In this document: piece after piece, positions 43,176-55,200 of the stretch
Numbering within the stretch: the stretch's first letter is position 1
How the letters are laid out: every line of letters begins with the position of its first letter
Origin: Chrysemys picta bellii
Lineage: Eukaryota > Chordata > Testudines > Emydidae
DNA length: 64,000 nucleotides
Direction: 5' to 3'
NCBI RefSeq assembly: GCF_011386835.1
Contig: NC_088792.1
Location: forward strand, 42,088,882-42,152,881
Translations under genes and position numbers: made by a program
Notes under the pieces: generated by a model
The model's database searches: none
Told to the model about the DNA's origin: nothing
Seen by the model: only the letters and a program-made list of their open reading frames with translations

Positions 43176-43445
43176 GAACTACTGGTGTAGTCCATTTAAT
43201 TCAATGTGTGAGTGGTCCAGTGCCCCTGTGTATCATAATCTGAAGCAAGCCAAAGTTAAGGAAGTGAGTACAAATGTAAGTTTCTTCCAAGTGTTTTTGC
43301 TGATTCTAAAGAAGTTCCCTGCAACTGTCATTAATGGAGTTGTGCAGGTTAGGTACTTTCAGCACAGAGTTGCTATTCCGATGCTTTCTGGGGGAAGCAA
43401 TCAATGTTTAACAAACTAAAACATTAAAAAGCCATTTTCCAAATA

Positions 43446-43451
43446 TTTATT
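43446..43451 (-). terminator. VIM: VIM main polyadenylation signal
   Basis: On the - strand CTGCTTCAATAAATATTTGG carries AATAAA about 306 bases after the stop. The surrounding sequence matches the conserved end of vertebrate vimentin mRNAs as I know it. Cleavage is expected near 43430. Confidence 0.85.
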
Positions 43452-43491
43452 GAAGCAGTGAAATTGCTCATACTGTGCTGGAAAAAGCAGT

Positions 43492-43497
43492 TTTATT
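43492..43497 (-). terminator. VIM: Second AATAAA in the VIM 3' UTR
   Basis: TTCAATAAAACTGC on the - strand, 45 bases upstream of the main signal, could give a slightly shorter transcript. Confidence 0.5.
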
Positions 43498-43756
43498 GAA
43501 TTCAGAAACTTAAACAGTATTGCAGCACAAGATATTGCTATCTGTAAACTAGACTCCATTGTAAACTCTAAATCTTCAGGGAGAGTCAGTTTGCAAGATC
43601 TAATACCTATTCTCTAGCATAATAATCTTGCGCTTTTGGAAAAACTGCAGAAAGGCACTTAAGCTGTTTCTTCCTTTAAGACAGGGACTTTTTAAATTTT
43701 GCTGGTAAGAATCTTTTCACTGCACAAGTGAGAAATGTGCAGTTTCTCTAGGGTTT

Positions 43757-43798
43757 TCACTCCAGATCATCGTGATGCTGGGAAGTTTCATTGATAAC
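43757..43798 (-). CDS. VIM: VIM exon 9 coding part
   Basis: 42 bases encoding [13 protein letters not shown] and a TGA stop at 43757-43759. The RDGQ-VINE junction at the exon border matches other vertebrates. Confidence 0.97.
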   Translation of the reverse strand, partial: VINETSQHHDDLE

Positions 43799-46700
43799 CT
43801 GTTGAAGAATAAGACAGGTTACATTAATTCTGAGCAATTTCAATACTCAAGACAGCTGATTAAAACTAGTTTTACAGATTTATTCTAGTATACTCTTATT
43901 AACACAGCTAATAAAAAACTTCCACTATGGCATAAGTGGAAGTTGATGACAACCACTCACAGAAAAGTCAGCAACTGGTTGATTAAATTCCTAGTTGAAA
44001 GTGAGCAAAAAGGCATGGGGGAAAATATTATACCTTTTGTTTGCAAGCACCTTATTTGCCTGCCATATTGTAAAACTAAGTCACTTTTAGGAATGATATT
44101 TCCAAACCAGCTAATCCATCTCTCTAGGTCTAATATCTGAGAAAACAGAAGTAGCAGCCTTGGATAGATGCATCTTTACAGCATGGTTATAAATGTTGTG
44201 CCATTCCCCTGAATAGAGAGTTCCCTAGTTTGAAGGTTGTAGTTAGCACATTCTGATCTGTACAAAATATTCAGCCCAAATGCATGTTACCCAAGCTACA
44301 GTAGTGCTAACACAGTATAGTAAGGTACTTAAAGCATGCACTGTTTGGTAAATGAAGTTAGAATAGTACTAGATAATAGCTTGTTGTGATGTACAGTGTT
44401 ATGTCTATATTTGTCATTTGTTTTACTTCCTTCTCCACTGAAAGAAACTGAAATTGGCACCAACCTGTCCATCTCTGGTTTCAACAGTCTTAATTAAGAG
44501 TGTCCTCTTTGAGTGGGTGTCAACCATAGGGTGAGACTCAATGTTGGTTTCTGCAGATGTAAAATTGTTGGTCTGTTATGGTTCTTCAGTGATCTAGTTT
44601 AAGTTGCTCATTTGCTATTGCACATACATGATAGAATGGACAGATTCTTTACTGATGCACTTCATAGCATGACAAGTGCCAGGCACCAACAATTAAGATC
44701 CTAAAATTGCTAGATCTCTTAATTCTGATCAACCATTGTCAAAATAAGATTTCAAACACTGTTTAGGAGGAGTCTATCCAGATCACTTACAGAAATTACT
44801 CAATACAGGGGGCTCCAGTCTGAGGTTATTTTAATGACAAGTAACTGGCTACAACCAATTCTTTAATTTAGATATCTTGCTTAGATGTAGGCAAGAGTTC
44901 TGGAAGTGGCTAATGATCCTGGTGTTGATTTTCAGGTGCTCCTTTTGGCACCTCAAAAGGGCCTGATTTTCAGGAAGCATTGAGTTCCTGCCTTCAGAAA
45001 AAACCCTTTAAGTTGTCTTCAGTTGGGTATCCAAGATCACTAGCCACAAAATACTGGCTGTAGAGTTTTGTTATGAAGTTATTACAAGGAATCTCTTCCT
45101 GAAATTAAAAAAGTGCCCCATCCACTCAAAACAAGTAGTTAAAATACCAACATTTTAATTAGTGGTCTCTGGTGTTAAATGAACATCTGGGTTTGGATAT
45201 CAAAACCTGAATCAATTACACCAGGCTAAAAGGAAGCGGTCTTTAGAGTATTAGTTTACCACAGCAAAAGGACACAAGTTGTCAAAGAAGCTTCCTACAC
45301 TATTCATGAGAAATTAGATACTACTTACCCCTCAGGTTCAGGGAAGCAAAAGTTGGAATAGGCATGGTAATTCTGCAAAAGAGAATTCAAGTTTAGTGAA
45401 GCTAGTCTCTGGAATTTGGTAATTCTTATAGCAGCTACTCTTCAGAGTTTCTGGTCATATTTGCATTAGTGTTATCTACCTGCTCTCCTCTCCCTCCAAC
45501 AGTTTTCTATATGTAGCAATCTCAATATCAAGAGCCATCTTGACATTCAGCAGTTCTTGGTATTCATGAAGATGGCGAGCCATTTCTTCCTTCATGTTTT
45601 GGATTTCCTCCTGCAGACGGGCAATAGTGTCTTGATAGTTAGCAGCTTCAACAGCAAAGTTGTCCTCCATTTCACGCATCTGGCGCTCCAGGGATTCATT
45701 CTGCAAGAGAATTTTCAAGTCAAGTGTTGGCTGCAGTTTAGTAGCTGTCAGGCTTCACCTATTGGGTGTTTACCACCACATACCTGCCCCACATGTTCTA
45801 TTTCAGACATTTAATACCCTCACCACTAATTAATGCACTAGTGGAAGGTGCTAAAAGTAGTGACATGACTAACATCTGCCATTTGTTAGCTCTTTCATCC
45901 TCATGGGTGAATTATGGGAGCAATGTAGTGTTTAACTACAAACCAACAGCAACATTTACATATCGGAAGATGCAAGGTCTCAGTGCACCTCGCATTTGGA
46001 GTGGAAGTTGGTGGTATTATCCCTAGGTTTCTTGTGTCACAATCCAAGAGCAGCCCCTGAGAAACCTCACCCGCAAGTTTCATGTAGTACAAAATCAAGT
46101 CAGTGGTTTATTTTCAGAGACCTAGATTTGTAGCACTGACAGTGTGCCTAGTTATTGAAGTTTCCACATTAAGTAGAATTTGACAACCTTAGATTTGCTT
46201 AGTTATACAGGGAAAAAATGTGCGTCCATTCTTTAAATCTTGCTTTGTTTCATAGAGGTACCAATATACAAATATTAAAATTAGATATGAAGCCTTTTGT
46301 TTTTCAAAGGGAAATATAACTAACAAGGAGTAAACATGGTGTGAAGTGCAAGTTTAGTTAACAGTGGATTAATCTTTGTTACTCAGCTTGTAAACTTATA
46401 TACACTAAATACTTCAGCTTTAAAAATAAGGTGTCAAAGCTGGTCACCTCCTTCACCCCAAGTTTCCATTCCATAATAGCCAGCCAGCACACAGCTGAAA
46501 GATGCAAGTTAATCAAAAAAGACCTTTAAGCTTATATTTTAGAAGTCTATTTTAGACTGCCATCTTGTTTGATATGTCACTTCCATTCACATCCATCTTA
46601 GCATTTATTTATATTGTAATGTGACAAGATAACAGCATAAGTAGTAACAGCTGCAGTGGTATCTTTCACTTACAGTTCCTTTAAGTGCATCAACTTCGCA

Positions 46701-47937
46701 GGTGAGGGTCTGTATTTGTCTGCGGTACTCATTAGCTTCCTGTTTGGCCTGACGTAGGGCATCATTGTTCCTAGTAGCAGCTTCAGAGAGATCTGCAAAC
46801 TGTTGAACAAGCCAGATTTACAGTTAGTATAATACTTTAACAAAAAAAGTGATCATACTCCAGTGTCCCAGATAAAGGTAAGAGGATTTTGAGGTGAGTA
46901 AGAGACTGCACATAGAAAGATCTTAATATTTAAAACAAAGGCTCTAAACAAGTGTCATGCCGTTACAGCTCTAAATTTCATTTTTAACCATCAAATTAGA
47001 GAATGAACACATTTCCTGAAGTTAGCGTTCATTATTCTTTATCTAAATGTATGTTGCGCTATATCTTCACCCATCCATTCCTTCTTCTACCAGCTCATCA
47101 GTACACAAGCCACCCTTCAATACATAGGATGCTTCTAGCTATGCAAAGAATAGGAAAGACGACAAAATGGATGTTTAACTACTGTAGTATCTAGGTTCTT
47201 GACACAGTATTATGGATCAAGGCCTAGTGTAGATTTGTGACAGGCTGTACCTGTTTTCCTGATTTGGGAAAGTTAGATAAAGCCTTGCCTCCTGGATTTA
47301 AGTAGTTATGCATTATGGCAAAGCTATTGTGGATATCTAAAACAAAGTTAAGCCAAATATCCTTATTGCCACATAAGAGCCACTCACTTACCTTGGACTT
47401 GTACCATTCTTCAGCTTCCTGAAGATTCTTAGTAGCAACACTTTCATACTGCTGACGGACATCACGCAGGGCAGCAGTGAGATCTGGTTTAGCAACATCC
47501 ACATCAATTTGGATGTGTTGTTCCTGAATCTGGACCTGCAGTTCACGGATTTCCTTGAGAAAAGAGTGGAGAGTCAAGTTCTGTTCTATGGTAGAAGGTA
47601 CAGATCAATAATCTGATGAAGATGCATCTTACCTCATCATGAAGCTTCTTCAAGAAGACAATCTCTTCTTGCAAGGACTCAACTTTGCGCTCAAGATCAA
47701 GACGTGCCAGAGAGGCATTGTCAACATCCTAATTAAAGGGAAAGATCATTTAGCAAGGTCATTATACTAATAATAAGAGGGGGGAAAAAATGAATCAGTG
47801 TAACAAGCAAGCTTACTGCTCATTTGAGCCAAAGTCAAGCAGCACAGAGTGACCTACCTGAAAGTCTATAGCCAGAAATAATCTGAAATCTATTTGCAAA
47901 TTGGGTACTTGCATGCACAGAGTTGCATGTCAACTGT

Positions 47938-47968
<31 letters not shown>

Positions 47969-50900
47969 CACATATATTTTATACATAAACATTCAATCAA
48001 GCAGCACATGTTTCAGTCCATCTCAAAACCATTTGGATTTTTCTGAAGTATTTGCTATGCATCCTTCATCAGAAGATAAATATGAGAGTCAGGATAACAA
48101 AGTTAGGCAATTTCTTGCCAAATTCTCTAGCAACATTAATCTAATCTCCAGCAAAATTCCTATCCCTAGAATAAAATGCACAAAATTTTCTCATCAGAAC
48201 ACCTCCCTACCTTCTATTTGAGGTTACTGCATACCGTCCTCATTGCACAACTAGATAGCACTACTAGTGCTCAGCTTGGCACCAGGCTTTATCTCAGAGG
48301 GGAAGAATTCATTGGTGGGTTATTTGTGTACGATCTAAAGAATTTTTAAGGTCAAGGCATTCTGGAAGGAGGTTGCTATACAAATCCAATTATCTACCTT
48401 GTGCACACTGTCAAAGTGTCACAGAATTTAAGGGGATTATTTACATATTAAATCTTAAATTGATGGCACATCTGGCATACACCAGAAGTAATGGTTAGCA
48501 TTCCCTCCACCCATTTTAACCAGTGGTACCTGATAAGTCTTGAACTACAAGTATGCCATAAACTTCAAATTGACCCAACAGGTTGTAACAGCCTACAGTA
48601 GAGGGACTAACTTGATAAACTTTAGTTGGAGATGTTCCAACTTACCTACATGTGGTCCATTACATGAGCACAATGCAATATAGTTTAATGAATTGAATGA
48701 AGTTTAAGTTAATTTAAGCACAACTTGTAATCAAAATCTTCTTTTCCCCAGTTTGGAGGGCCACGTTAGAGTGGTTAAGAAGCCCTGTAGTCCTAGTTTT
48801 CAAAGCAGTGTGTTGGAGCCAGATATGCAATTAGATCATGCACAGATTTGAATATTTACTTGGACTTGTTTTTAAGCATATTCATAGTGATGGATGAAAT
48901 TATTTTGGAGGACTGGATAAGCCTGTATTTTTTTTAGCTGGATAAGCTCTGAATTTGAGCCAAGTAGTCAGTCTTGCCATGAGCTCAGACATATTCCCTA
49001 GGACCAAACTAGCTGGGTATACATTGCAGTAACTCATTCTTTGTACTGATGCACTCACTACCTGGTTGTGCCCCAAAGCAAGCAACTCATTGAAGCTTTA
49101 CCAAATGATGAACTCCGATGCATCAAATAACCGCTTCAGAATGAAAAGCTACCTGTTGAACTATGTAATGCAAGTGAACTTATTTGCTTACTTTAAGAAC
49201 AGCTCTTACCACACTAGTGTTATTTTGCTGTTCTGATGTGGAATTTTAAGTGCCACAAAAATAGTATCCTACAGTTCTCTGAAACTATACTTAAAAGTTG
49301 AAATAGCATAAAGCTTCTGTGCTCTGGTAGGAAGACTAAGGCTGTTCCTTCTTGAGAAGGAAAGTCCAGAGCAAGCTATATATTTAGCTTTGCATGTCAA
49401 ACTTTTGCAATCCATTTACTAAGGGAAAGATATTTGTCATGCCAATGCTTGATTGTTTAGGCTTTTATTCCTCAAATGCACGCTCTTTAAAAGCTTCCTG
49501 AGGTTTTCCTACCTTAAAGTGTGCAAGTCATTTGTAGTCAGACCCAAGATAGTGGAACACATACTGAATGTGAGTTAAGTCTTAACAGGTCTTCAGTAAA
49601 ATTTATGGTTAGTGCCACTATTTCTGCTGACCAGTATTAAATACTGAATTCTATGCATCAAGTATTACTGACACCTTACATCTTAAAGGTTCAGTACATG
49701 TATCCCATGCTCTTTAATATTAATGGTGGTACTAGGTATCTAGGTACAGCAAGGACAGATTTTTGCAGAGCTGCAAAAATCACTTGTGTGACCTGCTTAT
49801 TAGAATACAAACATCATTTATGCTATTAGCATATATGGCAATTAAGTATAATCCAGTTTATGGAATATGCCAAAATGTTTAACACCAAGGAATATGACAG
49901 AGTGCATGCTGAGAGCACCCCCTTCCCCACCCCAGACTGTTACATCAGTTTGAAAGAGAACTGTGTCCCTTTAAAAACACAAGTGCAAGACCCTTTGCAC
50001 ACCTTTAATAAATTAGGCCAGTTTTAAACCAGTTTAACTAGATTCCTTGCTGAGTTCAGCTCAATGGAACTAGATCAAGGTTAAGTGCATTTAAGAATGC
50101 CTATGCAGGACTTTACACCAGTTTAAGTCAATTACATTATTGGGTAAGCCAATGCAACAGTGTAGACAAGCCTGATGTTGTGAAACATCAATTTCTTCTG
50201 TATTTAAAGAATATATTGAAGTTCATTAAGGTGATGCCTGGTATCTTCCACATTTCAGGCAAGCAACTCCATTTTTCAATGCCTTCATTCTTACATAAAG
50301 AGCTTCTTGAGCAAGGCTTGGGACTACATTGGCACAATTCAGCTTGATTGGCAAAGTTTTGGTTGTCATTTAGACAGACATCCACTAGGGACTCTAGAAT
50401 ACCAGACTAAGTAACTTTGTGACCCAAGCCACATCTGAGCCCAGCTGGCTGGAGATAAAAGGAATTCTAGTAATGCCTTTCCACAGTGATCGTCTCTTTT
50501 GAAAAAAGTCTTGAGGCAAGTTCTTTAAAATATCAAGAAGTCCAAACTCGAGTTAGAAGTTTTGGGTTTGTTGTTAACTAATGAAAAGAAAGGCTGAGGT
50601 TGCAAGAACACCCATAATATAGTTTTTGCTTTTAATATAGTGCTTTTCATCAGTAGATCTCAAAGCACTTTACAAAGGAGGTAATTCCCTCCCTCCCCTG
50701 TAAAATGGGGAAACTGAGGCACAGATGGGTAATGGTTATTTAACATTACCAGCAGGCAACTAGAAGAGCTGGGATAGAACCCAGGTCTTCCAAGTCGCAG
50801 TCCAACTCTGTAAAACGCTCCAAAGAGCTCAAAACCTGTATGCCAACTGAAGCCCAGTTTCTTACTAAAAGTAAGAAGTTATCTAGACAGCTTACCATTC

Positions 50901-53900
50901 ACACTGAGGTTTAGATGACTCAATGTTTCTCCTTTGAGAATTTCTTTTAAAGAAAAACCCAGTATACACACAATCTTATGACCTGATTGCTATTAACTTT
51001 TGATATCATGACCAGGGATCCTAGAAATCTGTTTGCCATGGGGGAAAAAAAACAAAGCCCCCCCCAAAACCACAACATTTTCTGTTTTTATAGAGAATAT
51101 TTAGTCTTTATATTTTGTGAAAAAAATGTAAGACATACAATTAGATCAGATAAATGGAGCTTCAATGTGACTGGGGCCAGATCAGATAATCAAAAATTCA
51201 GATAGTCAGGAGAACTGGCAAAGAGCTTTCTACCCCTTATTTTAAGATGGGGGAGCTCGGGCAGTGAGCCACAGGTGGCTGGTGATTTGGTTAATACGGA
51301 GAGCTGGATAAGGGAGGCTTGGATAAATGGGGTTCTACTGTATAAAAGACAAGTGTTTGGCACATGTAAGAAATACGAATTGCAATTCTATTAATTTTAT
51401 TAATATGATATACGGCACTGGTAGGCTTCAAACTTCCTTAAAAATGATAATTATCAGTAAAAACCTTGTGTTCAACTGATTATTATATATATTTATTTTG
51501 TGTCTAGGGAATTAAAGTTCAGCATTTCATTTTAATCACAGAAAAACAAATTAAAGAATTTAAAAAAATTATAGAAAACTAGGATCCCTGGTCATGACCC
51601 TCCCCTAAAATCTGAAGGCCGCCAAAAAGAGAAGTTGTCTGACCTATCAGTAGATAGCCCCAACATGAAAATTCTCACATGTTAGAGCAGTTCTTATTTT
51701 GCAAGAATTTCAGAGCAGCATAGCTAAGTCGGTCAAGTCACATAATGGAGTCTTGCACTAGGAATTTCAAGACTGGGTCATATCTAAAATAACTGATGTT
51801 ATAAAACATTTCTCTAAAATACGCTTACATCATTACACATTCAGTAAGAATGCAGCCTGCAGCAAGCTGCTCTTCTATACAAAGAGTTCTATTATTTCAA
51901 TCTGCTGCCACCACACTTGCCATAATGCCTGTATCTGCATTCCATAGTGAATCCCATAGAAACCATTAATACCCTTCAGCCAAGCGAACAGATGGCTCCC
52001 TTTCGCCCTTATTGGATCAGAAAGTGATTCCACTTTGGTGCACTTTTGTAGAATAGGCTAGTCTTGGATAAAGCAAAACAAAAACTGTTCCCCCTCCCCA
52101 CTTAGATTATACCACCACCACCACCACCCCCCTCCTAAAGAAAACAAGTAGTTATGACATGCAGACTGGTGGATTCTCATTAAAGAACACTCCCCCACAA
52201 AAAAGAAATCTAGAGTCTTATTTCTACACTTGTCCATTCTCTGCTTTAAGAGTTCACCTCTGATGTGTTAGACATTGTACCTAGGTCATGCAAGCCAACA
52301 TTTCTATTTCAATTTACTTATTGCAAATACATTCAAAAGTGTCAGATCTGCTGTAGTCCATGAAAGCTTATGCTCTAATAAATGTGTTAGTCTCTAAGGT
52401 GCCACAAGAACTTCTGTTCTTTATATGTTTTAGTAGAATCTCCAGATAATACTTTAAAAGTTAACTGCTTCCAGTTTTATCAGTGTCTAGACTAAAGGAA
52501 TGGCAGTGCCCTTGATAAGAGTAACTTCCTGGAGGCACTGAGAGAAGTCTTGCACCTTTACAAGTTGCTTTTTACCACTAGGTGGCTCTACATCCGACTT
52601 GGACATTATGCCAACTTTACATATTTGGATTTACATTCAGTGTGCTCCTTATTATGTATTTTAATATGCAGAGAGGATTACAAACCTGTCTGAAAGATTG
52701 CAGGGTGCTTTCAGCTTCTTCTCGCTGAATCATCTCTTCTTGTAGCCTGAAAATAGTAGTATATTGATTAAACAAATGAACTAGAGAAAGAAAAAAAACA
52801 GCACTAGTGTCTATTCAAATCCAGCTGGTAGCCACACCCAGCCAACATCCCAGTCGGGGGAAGATGGGGCCTCTGACAAAAGGCATCTCATTCCGACATT
52901 TTTCTAGTCTGTGCCCTCTTTATTAAGTTTGCATGACTGGGCTTTGAGGCTTTCTGCTGTTACAGCAGTCTGAAATCCACAGATAGCCTAACACAAGCAG
53001 TGCCAAAACCGTTACTGCTTATTCAGCTAATGAGCAACAAGAGGCTGACCTAGATTTGGGTTGGTTTTAAATAATCTTTTGCTAAATTCAGATTCTGTTA
53101 GGCTGCAATATTTAAAAAATGAATTAACTTGCCAAACCAAAGTTTTCAAACCCACCAAAAACCTCAAGATAAGATCCATGGTACAACACAGTAAGTACTA
53201 AGAACTCAGATGAGAGAGTAGCAAAGCTAACTTTTACTTGGTCTTTTCACTACACTGTCTGAAAAGACTACTAGAGATCCAAGTTGGAGATTCCCCTAGA
53301 AGATGGTAGTCACCCGTGATGGTTTTCCACAAAAGCCTGCTCCTTCAACTTTAATGTGGACTAGAAACACCTTTAATATACATCAGCCTTGTTTTGGCTG
53401 CAGGCAAATTAGTTTATGGGTGCACACCAGTTAGTTATCCATGTGGGTTGGATCTGTGCATTCCCTCCACCTTCCTGATACTGAAACTCAGCTTCAATAG
53501 CCATCTAGTTGGGGCTGACCCATCAGAACAACTTTAAGCAGTTTTTAGGCGCAGAAGGGGCGGGGGGAGCTTCTCGCATTTTGGGGCTATAGATTGTTCC
53601 CTTCGCTCCCCACTTTGCACTTGGGTGGAAGCCTGGGCGCCCCCTCCCCACCCATCCGCCCCCGGAGCACTCACTTCTCCCGGAGCCTCAGGATGTCATC
53701 GGCCAGGTTGTCCCTCTCCACCTCCACCCTGGCTTTGTCGTTGGTGAGCTGGTCCACCTGCCGGCGGAGCTCCCGCATCTCCTCCTCGTAGAGGTCCCCC
53801 AGGCGGGAGGTGCCCTTGCCCTTGAGCTGCTCCAGCTCGGCCACCAGGATCTTGTTCTGCTGCTCCAGGAAGCGCACCTTGTCGATGTAGTTGGCGAAGC

Positions 53901-54225
53901 GGTCGTTCAGCTCCTGCAGCTCCACCTTCTCGTTGGTGCGGTTGGCCTTGAACTCCGTGTTGATGGCATCGGCCAGCGAGAAGTCCACGGTGTCGTGCAT
54001 GAACCGCGTGGGGGGCAGGCTGCTCCGCAGCCGCAGGGCCGAGGACTTGGTGGCATAGACGCCGCCGGGCGAGGAGGAGACCAGGCGGCTGCTGCCGGGG
54101 CGGATGGCGCTGCCCAGCGAGTAACGGCTGGAGGAGGTGATGTAGCGGCTGCCCGAGGTGCTGGGGCGGCTGCCGCCGCCGAACATCCTGCGGTACGAGC
54201 TCTTGCTGCTCATGGTGGTGCTCAT
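43757..54225 (-). CDS. VIM: Vimentin, complete gene with nine coding exons
   Basis: Vimentin is a type III intermediate filament protein of the cytoplasm that forms coiled-coil dimers and then filaments, mainly in mesenchymal cells. Exons on the - strand are 54225-53675, 52746-52686, 47728-47633, 47553-47392, 46799-46674, 45700-45480, 45372-45329, 44550-44465 and 43798-43757. Lengths 551, 61, 96, 162, 126, 221, 44, 86 and 42 sum to 1389 bases, or 462 residues plus stop. All introns are GT-AG. The Ser/Arg-rich head is about 1-97, the rod starts at [13 protein letters not shown] and ends [13 protein letters not shown], and the tail ends HHDDLE. Exons 2 to 8 have the lengths I know for human VIM. 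The protein is four residues shorter than the human form, in the head. The single cysteine (LTCEVD, exon 5) is kept. Confidence 0.98.
44465..44550 (-). CDS. VIM: VIM exon 8
   Basis: 86 bases encoding [15 protein letters not shown] and then [14 protein letters not shown] in the tail. Confidence 0.97.
45329..45372 (-). CDS. VIM: VIM exon 7
   Basis: 44 bases encoding [14 protein letters not shown], the start of the tail. The acceptor is TTTTGCAG and the donor GTAAGT. Confidence 0.97.
45480..45700 (-). CDS. VIM: VIM exon 6
   Basis: 221 bases, [19 protein letters not shown] to the rod end motif [13 protein letters not shown]. This is the helix termination sequence shared by all intermediate filament proteins. 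Confidence 0.98.
46674..46799 (-). CDS. VIM: VIM exon 5
   Basis: 126 bases, [19 protein letters not shown] to [11 protein letters not shown] in coil 2. It carries the only cysteine of the protein. The donor is GTAAGT. Confidence 0.97.
47392..47553 (-). CDS. VIM: VIM exon 4
   Basis: 162 bases spanning linker 12 and the start of coil 2 ([20 protein letters not shown]), ending EEWYKSK. The donor is GTAAGT. Intron 3, upstream of it, is only 79 bp. Confidence 0.97.
47633..47728 (-). CDS. VIM: VIM exon 3
   Basis: 96 bases beginning [18 protein letters not shown], the end of coil 1B. The donor is GTAAGA. Confidence 0.97.
47940..47980. repeat. GT/TA microsatellite in VIM intron 2
   Basis: About 11 GT units followed by TATATA-rich sequence. 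No effect on splice sites is apparent. Confidence 0.9.
49900..50175. mobile_element. MITE-like repeat in VIM intron 2
   Basis: The right end reads AACAGTGTAGACAAGCC, a terminus like those of Harbinger-type MITEs. The interior has repeated CAGTTTAA motifs (CCAGTTTTAAACCAGTTTAA). The left end was not identified. Confidence 0.45.
50640..50815 (-). mobile_element. MIR-like CORE-SINE in VIM intron 2
   Basis: The + strand reads GATCTCAAAGCACTTTACAA, then GGGGAAACTGAGGCACAGAT and AGAACCCAGGTCTTCCAAGT, the inverse of the CORE-SINE order (tail, core, tRNA-like head). Confidence 0.7.
51013..51590. mobile_element. hAT-type element with Tigger-like nested remnant
   Basis: Ends CAGGGATCCTAGAAATC and the inverted AACTAGGATCCCTG are flanked by ATCATGAC (51005-51012) and GTCATGAC (51591-51598), an 8-bp duplication with one mismatch. 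Inside, 51290-51345 reads GGATAAGGGAGGCTTGGATA and then GGGGTTCTACTGTA, which looks like a Tigger/mariner terminus ending at a TA target. Confidence 0.78.
52350..52425 (+). mobile_element. Penelope-like tail fragment in VIM intron 2
   Basis: CTGTAGTCCATGAAAGCTTA and TGTTAGTCTCTAAGGTGCCA match the element at 28124-28190. The distal end is missing. Confidence 0.55.
52686..52746 (-). CDS. VIM: VIM exon 2
   Basis: 61 bases encoding [20 protein letters not shown] of coil 1B. The acceptor is TTTTCAG and the donor GTTTGT. Confidence 0.97.
53675..54225 (-). CDS. VIM: VIM exon 1 coding part: head and coil 1
   Basis: ATG at 54225-54223 opens [17 protein letters not shown]. The exon covers the head, coil 1A and much of coil 1B, ending within the codon for lysine of RLREK. 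The donor is GTGAGT from 53674. The second ATG (M5) is in frame, but the first matches the conserved N-terminus. Confidence 0.98.
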
Positions 54226-54319
54226 GGCGGCGCTTTGTAATCCGAGGGGTGGTGGGTCCGGCGACTGCTGCTGGAGCGAGAGAGGCGAAGGAGAGCGGCG
54301 GTAGCTGCCCGCGGCGGTA

Positions 54320-54325
54320 CTTATA
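54320..54325 (-). promoter_or_regulatory. VIM: VIM TATA-like box
   Basis: On the - strand GGGGGTATAAGTACCG places TATAAG about 95 bases before the ATG. Transcription should start near 54292-54297, giving a 5' UTR of about 70 bases. The start site is inferred. Confidence 0.65.
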
Positions 54326-54544
54326 CCCCCGCCACGCCCTCGGCTCGGCTCGGCCGCGCGGCCCGCCCCGAGCCAGCCGACCCGACCCGACGGGCGGCCC
54401 CGCCCTGCTCCGAGCGAGAGGCGGGGCCGGGCCGGGGTCTCGCCACTCCCAGCCCCGGCCCGCCCTGCAGCGCGGACAAAGGCTGCGGGGCCGGGGGAGG
54501 GTTCCTGGGAGGGTTCCCGGGCCCAGGGCGGGACGGAGCAGTTT

Positions 54545-55200
54545 GCAGGGGCTCAGGGTGAGGGGGCAGGAGGTGGGGATCAAGGGGTCAGTAGGGGGCA
54601 GGGTGGGAGAGCAGGAGAGGGTCAGTAGGCAGGGTGCAGGACGTGGGGGTCATTAGGAATCAGGAGGGGGGGTCAGAAGGGGGCAGTAGGAGGTGGGGGG
54701 AATCGGGGGCAGTAGGAGGTAGGATGGGGGTCGGGGAGGTCAAAGGAGGAAGGGTGGGGGAATCAAGATGGGGGTCAGAAGGAGGCAAGGGGAATCGGGG
54801 TCAGTAGGAGGCAGGAGGATCAGGAGGGGGTCATTAGGAGGCAGGATAGGGGATTGGCGGGGGCAAGGGGAATCAGGATGGGGGTCAGAAGAAGATGGGG
54901 AATTGGGGAGAGTAGGGGGGGTCGGTAGGAGGCAGGATGGGGGGAGCAGGAGAGGGTCAGGAGGCAGGGAGAATCGGGATCAGTAGGAGGCAGAGTGGGG
55001 GATCGGGAGGGGACAGTAGGAAGTGTGGGGGGAATCAGGGGGTCAGTAGGAGGCAGGGTGGGGGGAGCAGGAGGAGGGTAAGCAAGAGGCAGGGTGGGAG
55101 GATCAAGCAAAGGAGAGGAGGGGATGAGGAGAGCGGAAGAAGGAGAAATCAGACACGGAAGGGAGTGACTGAGGAGCGGGCTAGAGAAGGGAGGGGAAGG
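54545..55200 (+). repeat. G-rich degenerate tandem array upstream of VIM
   Basis: At least nine variants of GTCAGTAGGAGGCAGGGTGG recur at intervals of about 25-60 bp (examples at 54587, 54801, 54921, 55041). The + strand is almost all purine with many GGG to GGGGGG runs. Long open frames in it come from low complexity. It lies between the VIM promoter and upstream DNA. Confidence 0.85.

Larger units (their letters stand above)
47980..52680 (-). other. VIM intron 2, long non-coding part
   Basis: This is the largest VIM intron (52685 to 47729). It holds a MITE-like piece (49900-50175), a MIR-like fragment (50640-50815), a hAT element (51013-51590) and a retroelement tail (52350-52425). Elsewhere no feature was recognised. 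Confidence 0.8.
53560..54560. promoter_or_regulatory. CpG island over VIM exon 1 and promoter
   Basis: The stretch is strongly GC-rich with frequent CpG compared with the A/T-rich surroundings. It contains GC boxes such as CCCGCCCC near 54363 and GGGCGGG near 54526. It covers the first exon, the 5' UTR and the proximal promoter. Confidence 0.85.

Noticed and set aside
53696..54583. A 295-codon open frame on - overlapping VIM exon 1
   Set aside because: It is the alternate frame of the GC-rich first exon and promoter; the vimentin frame is certain and splices correctly.
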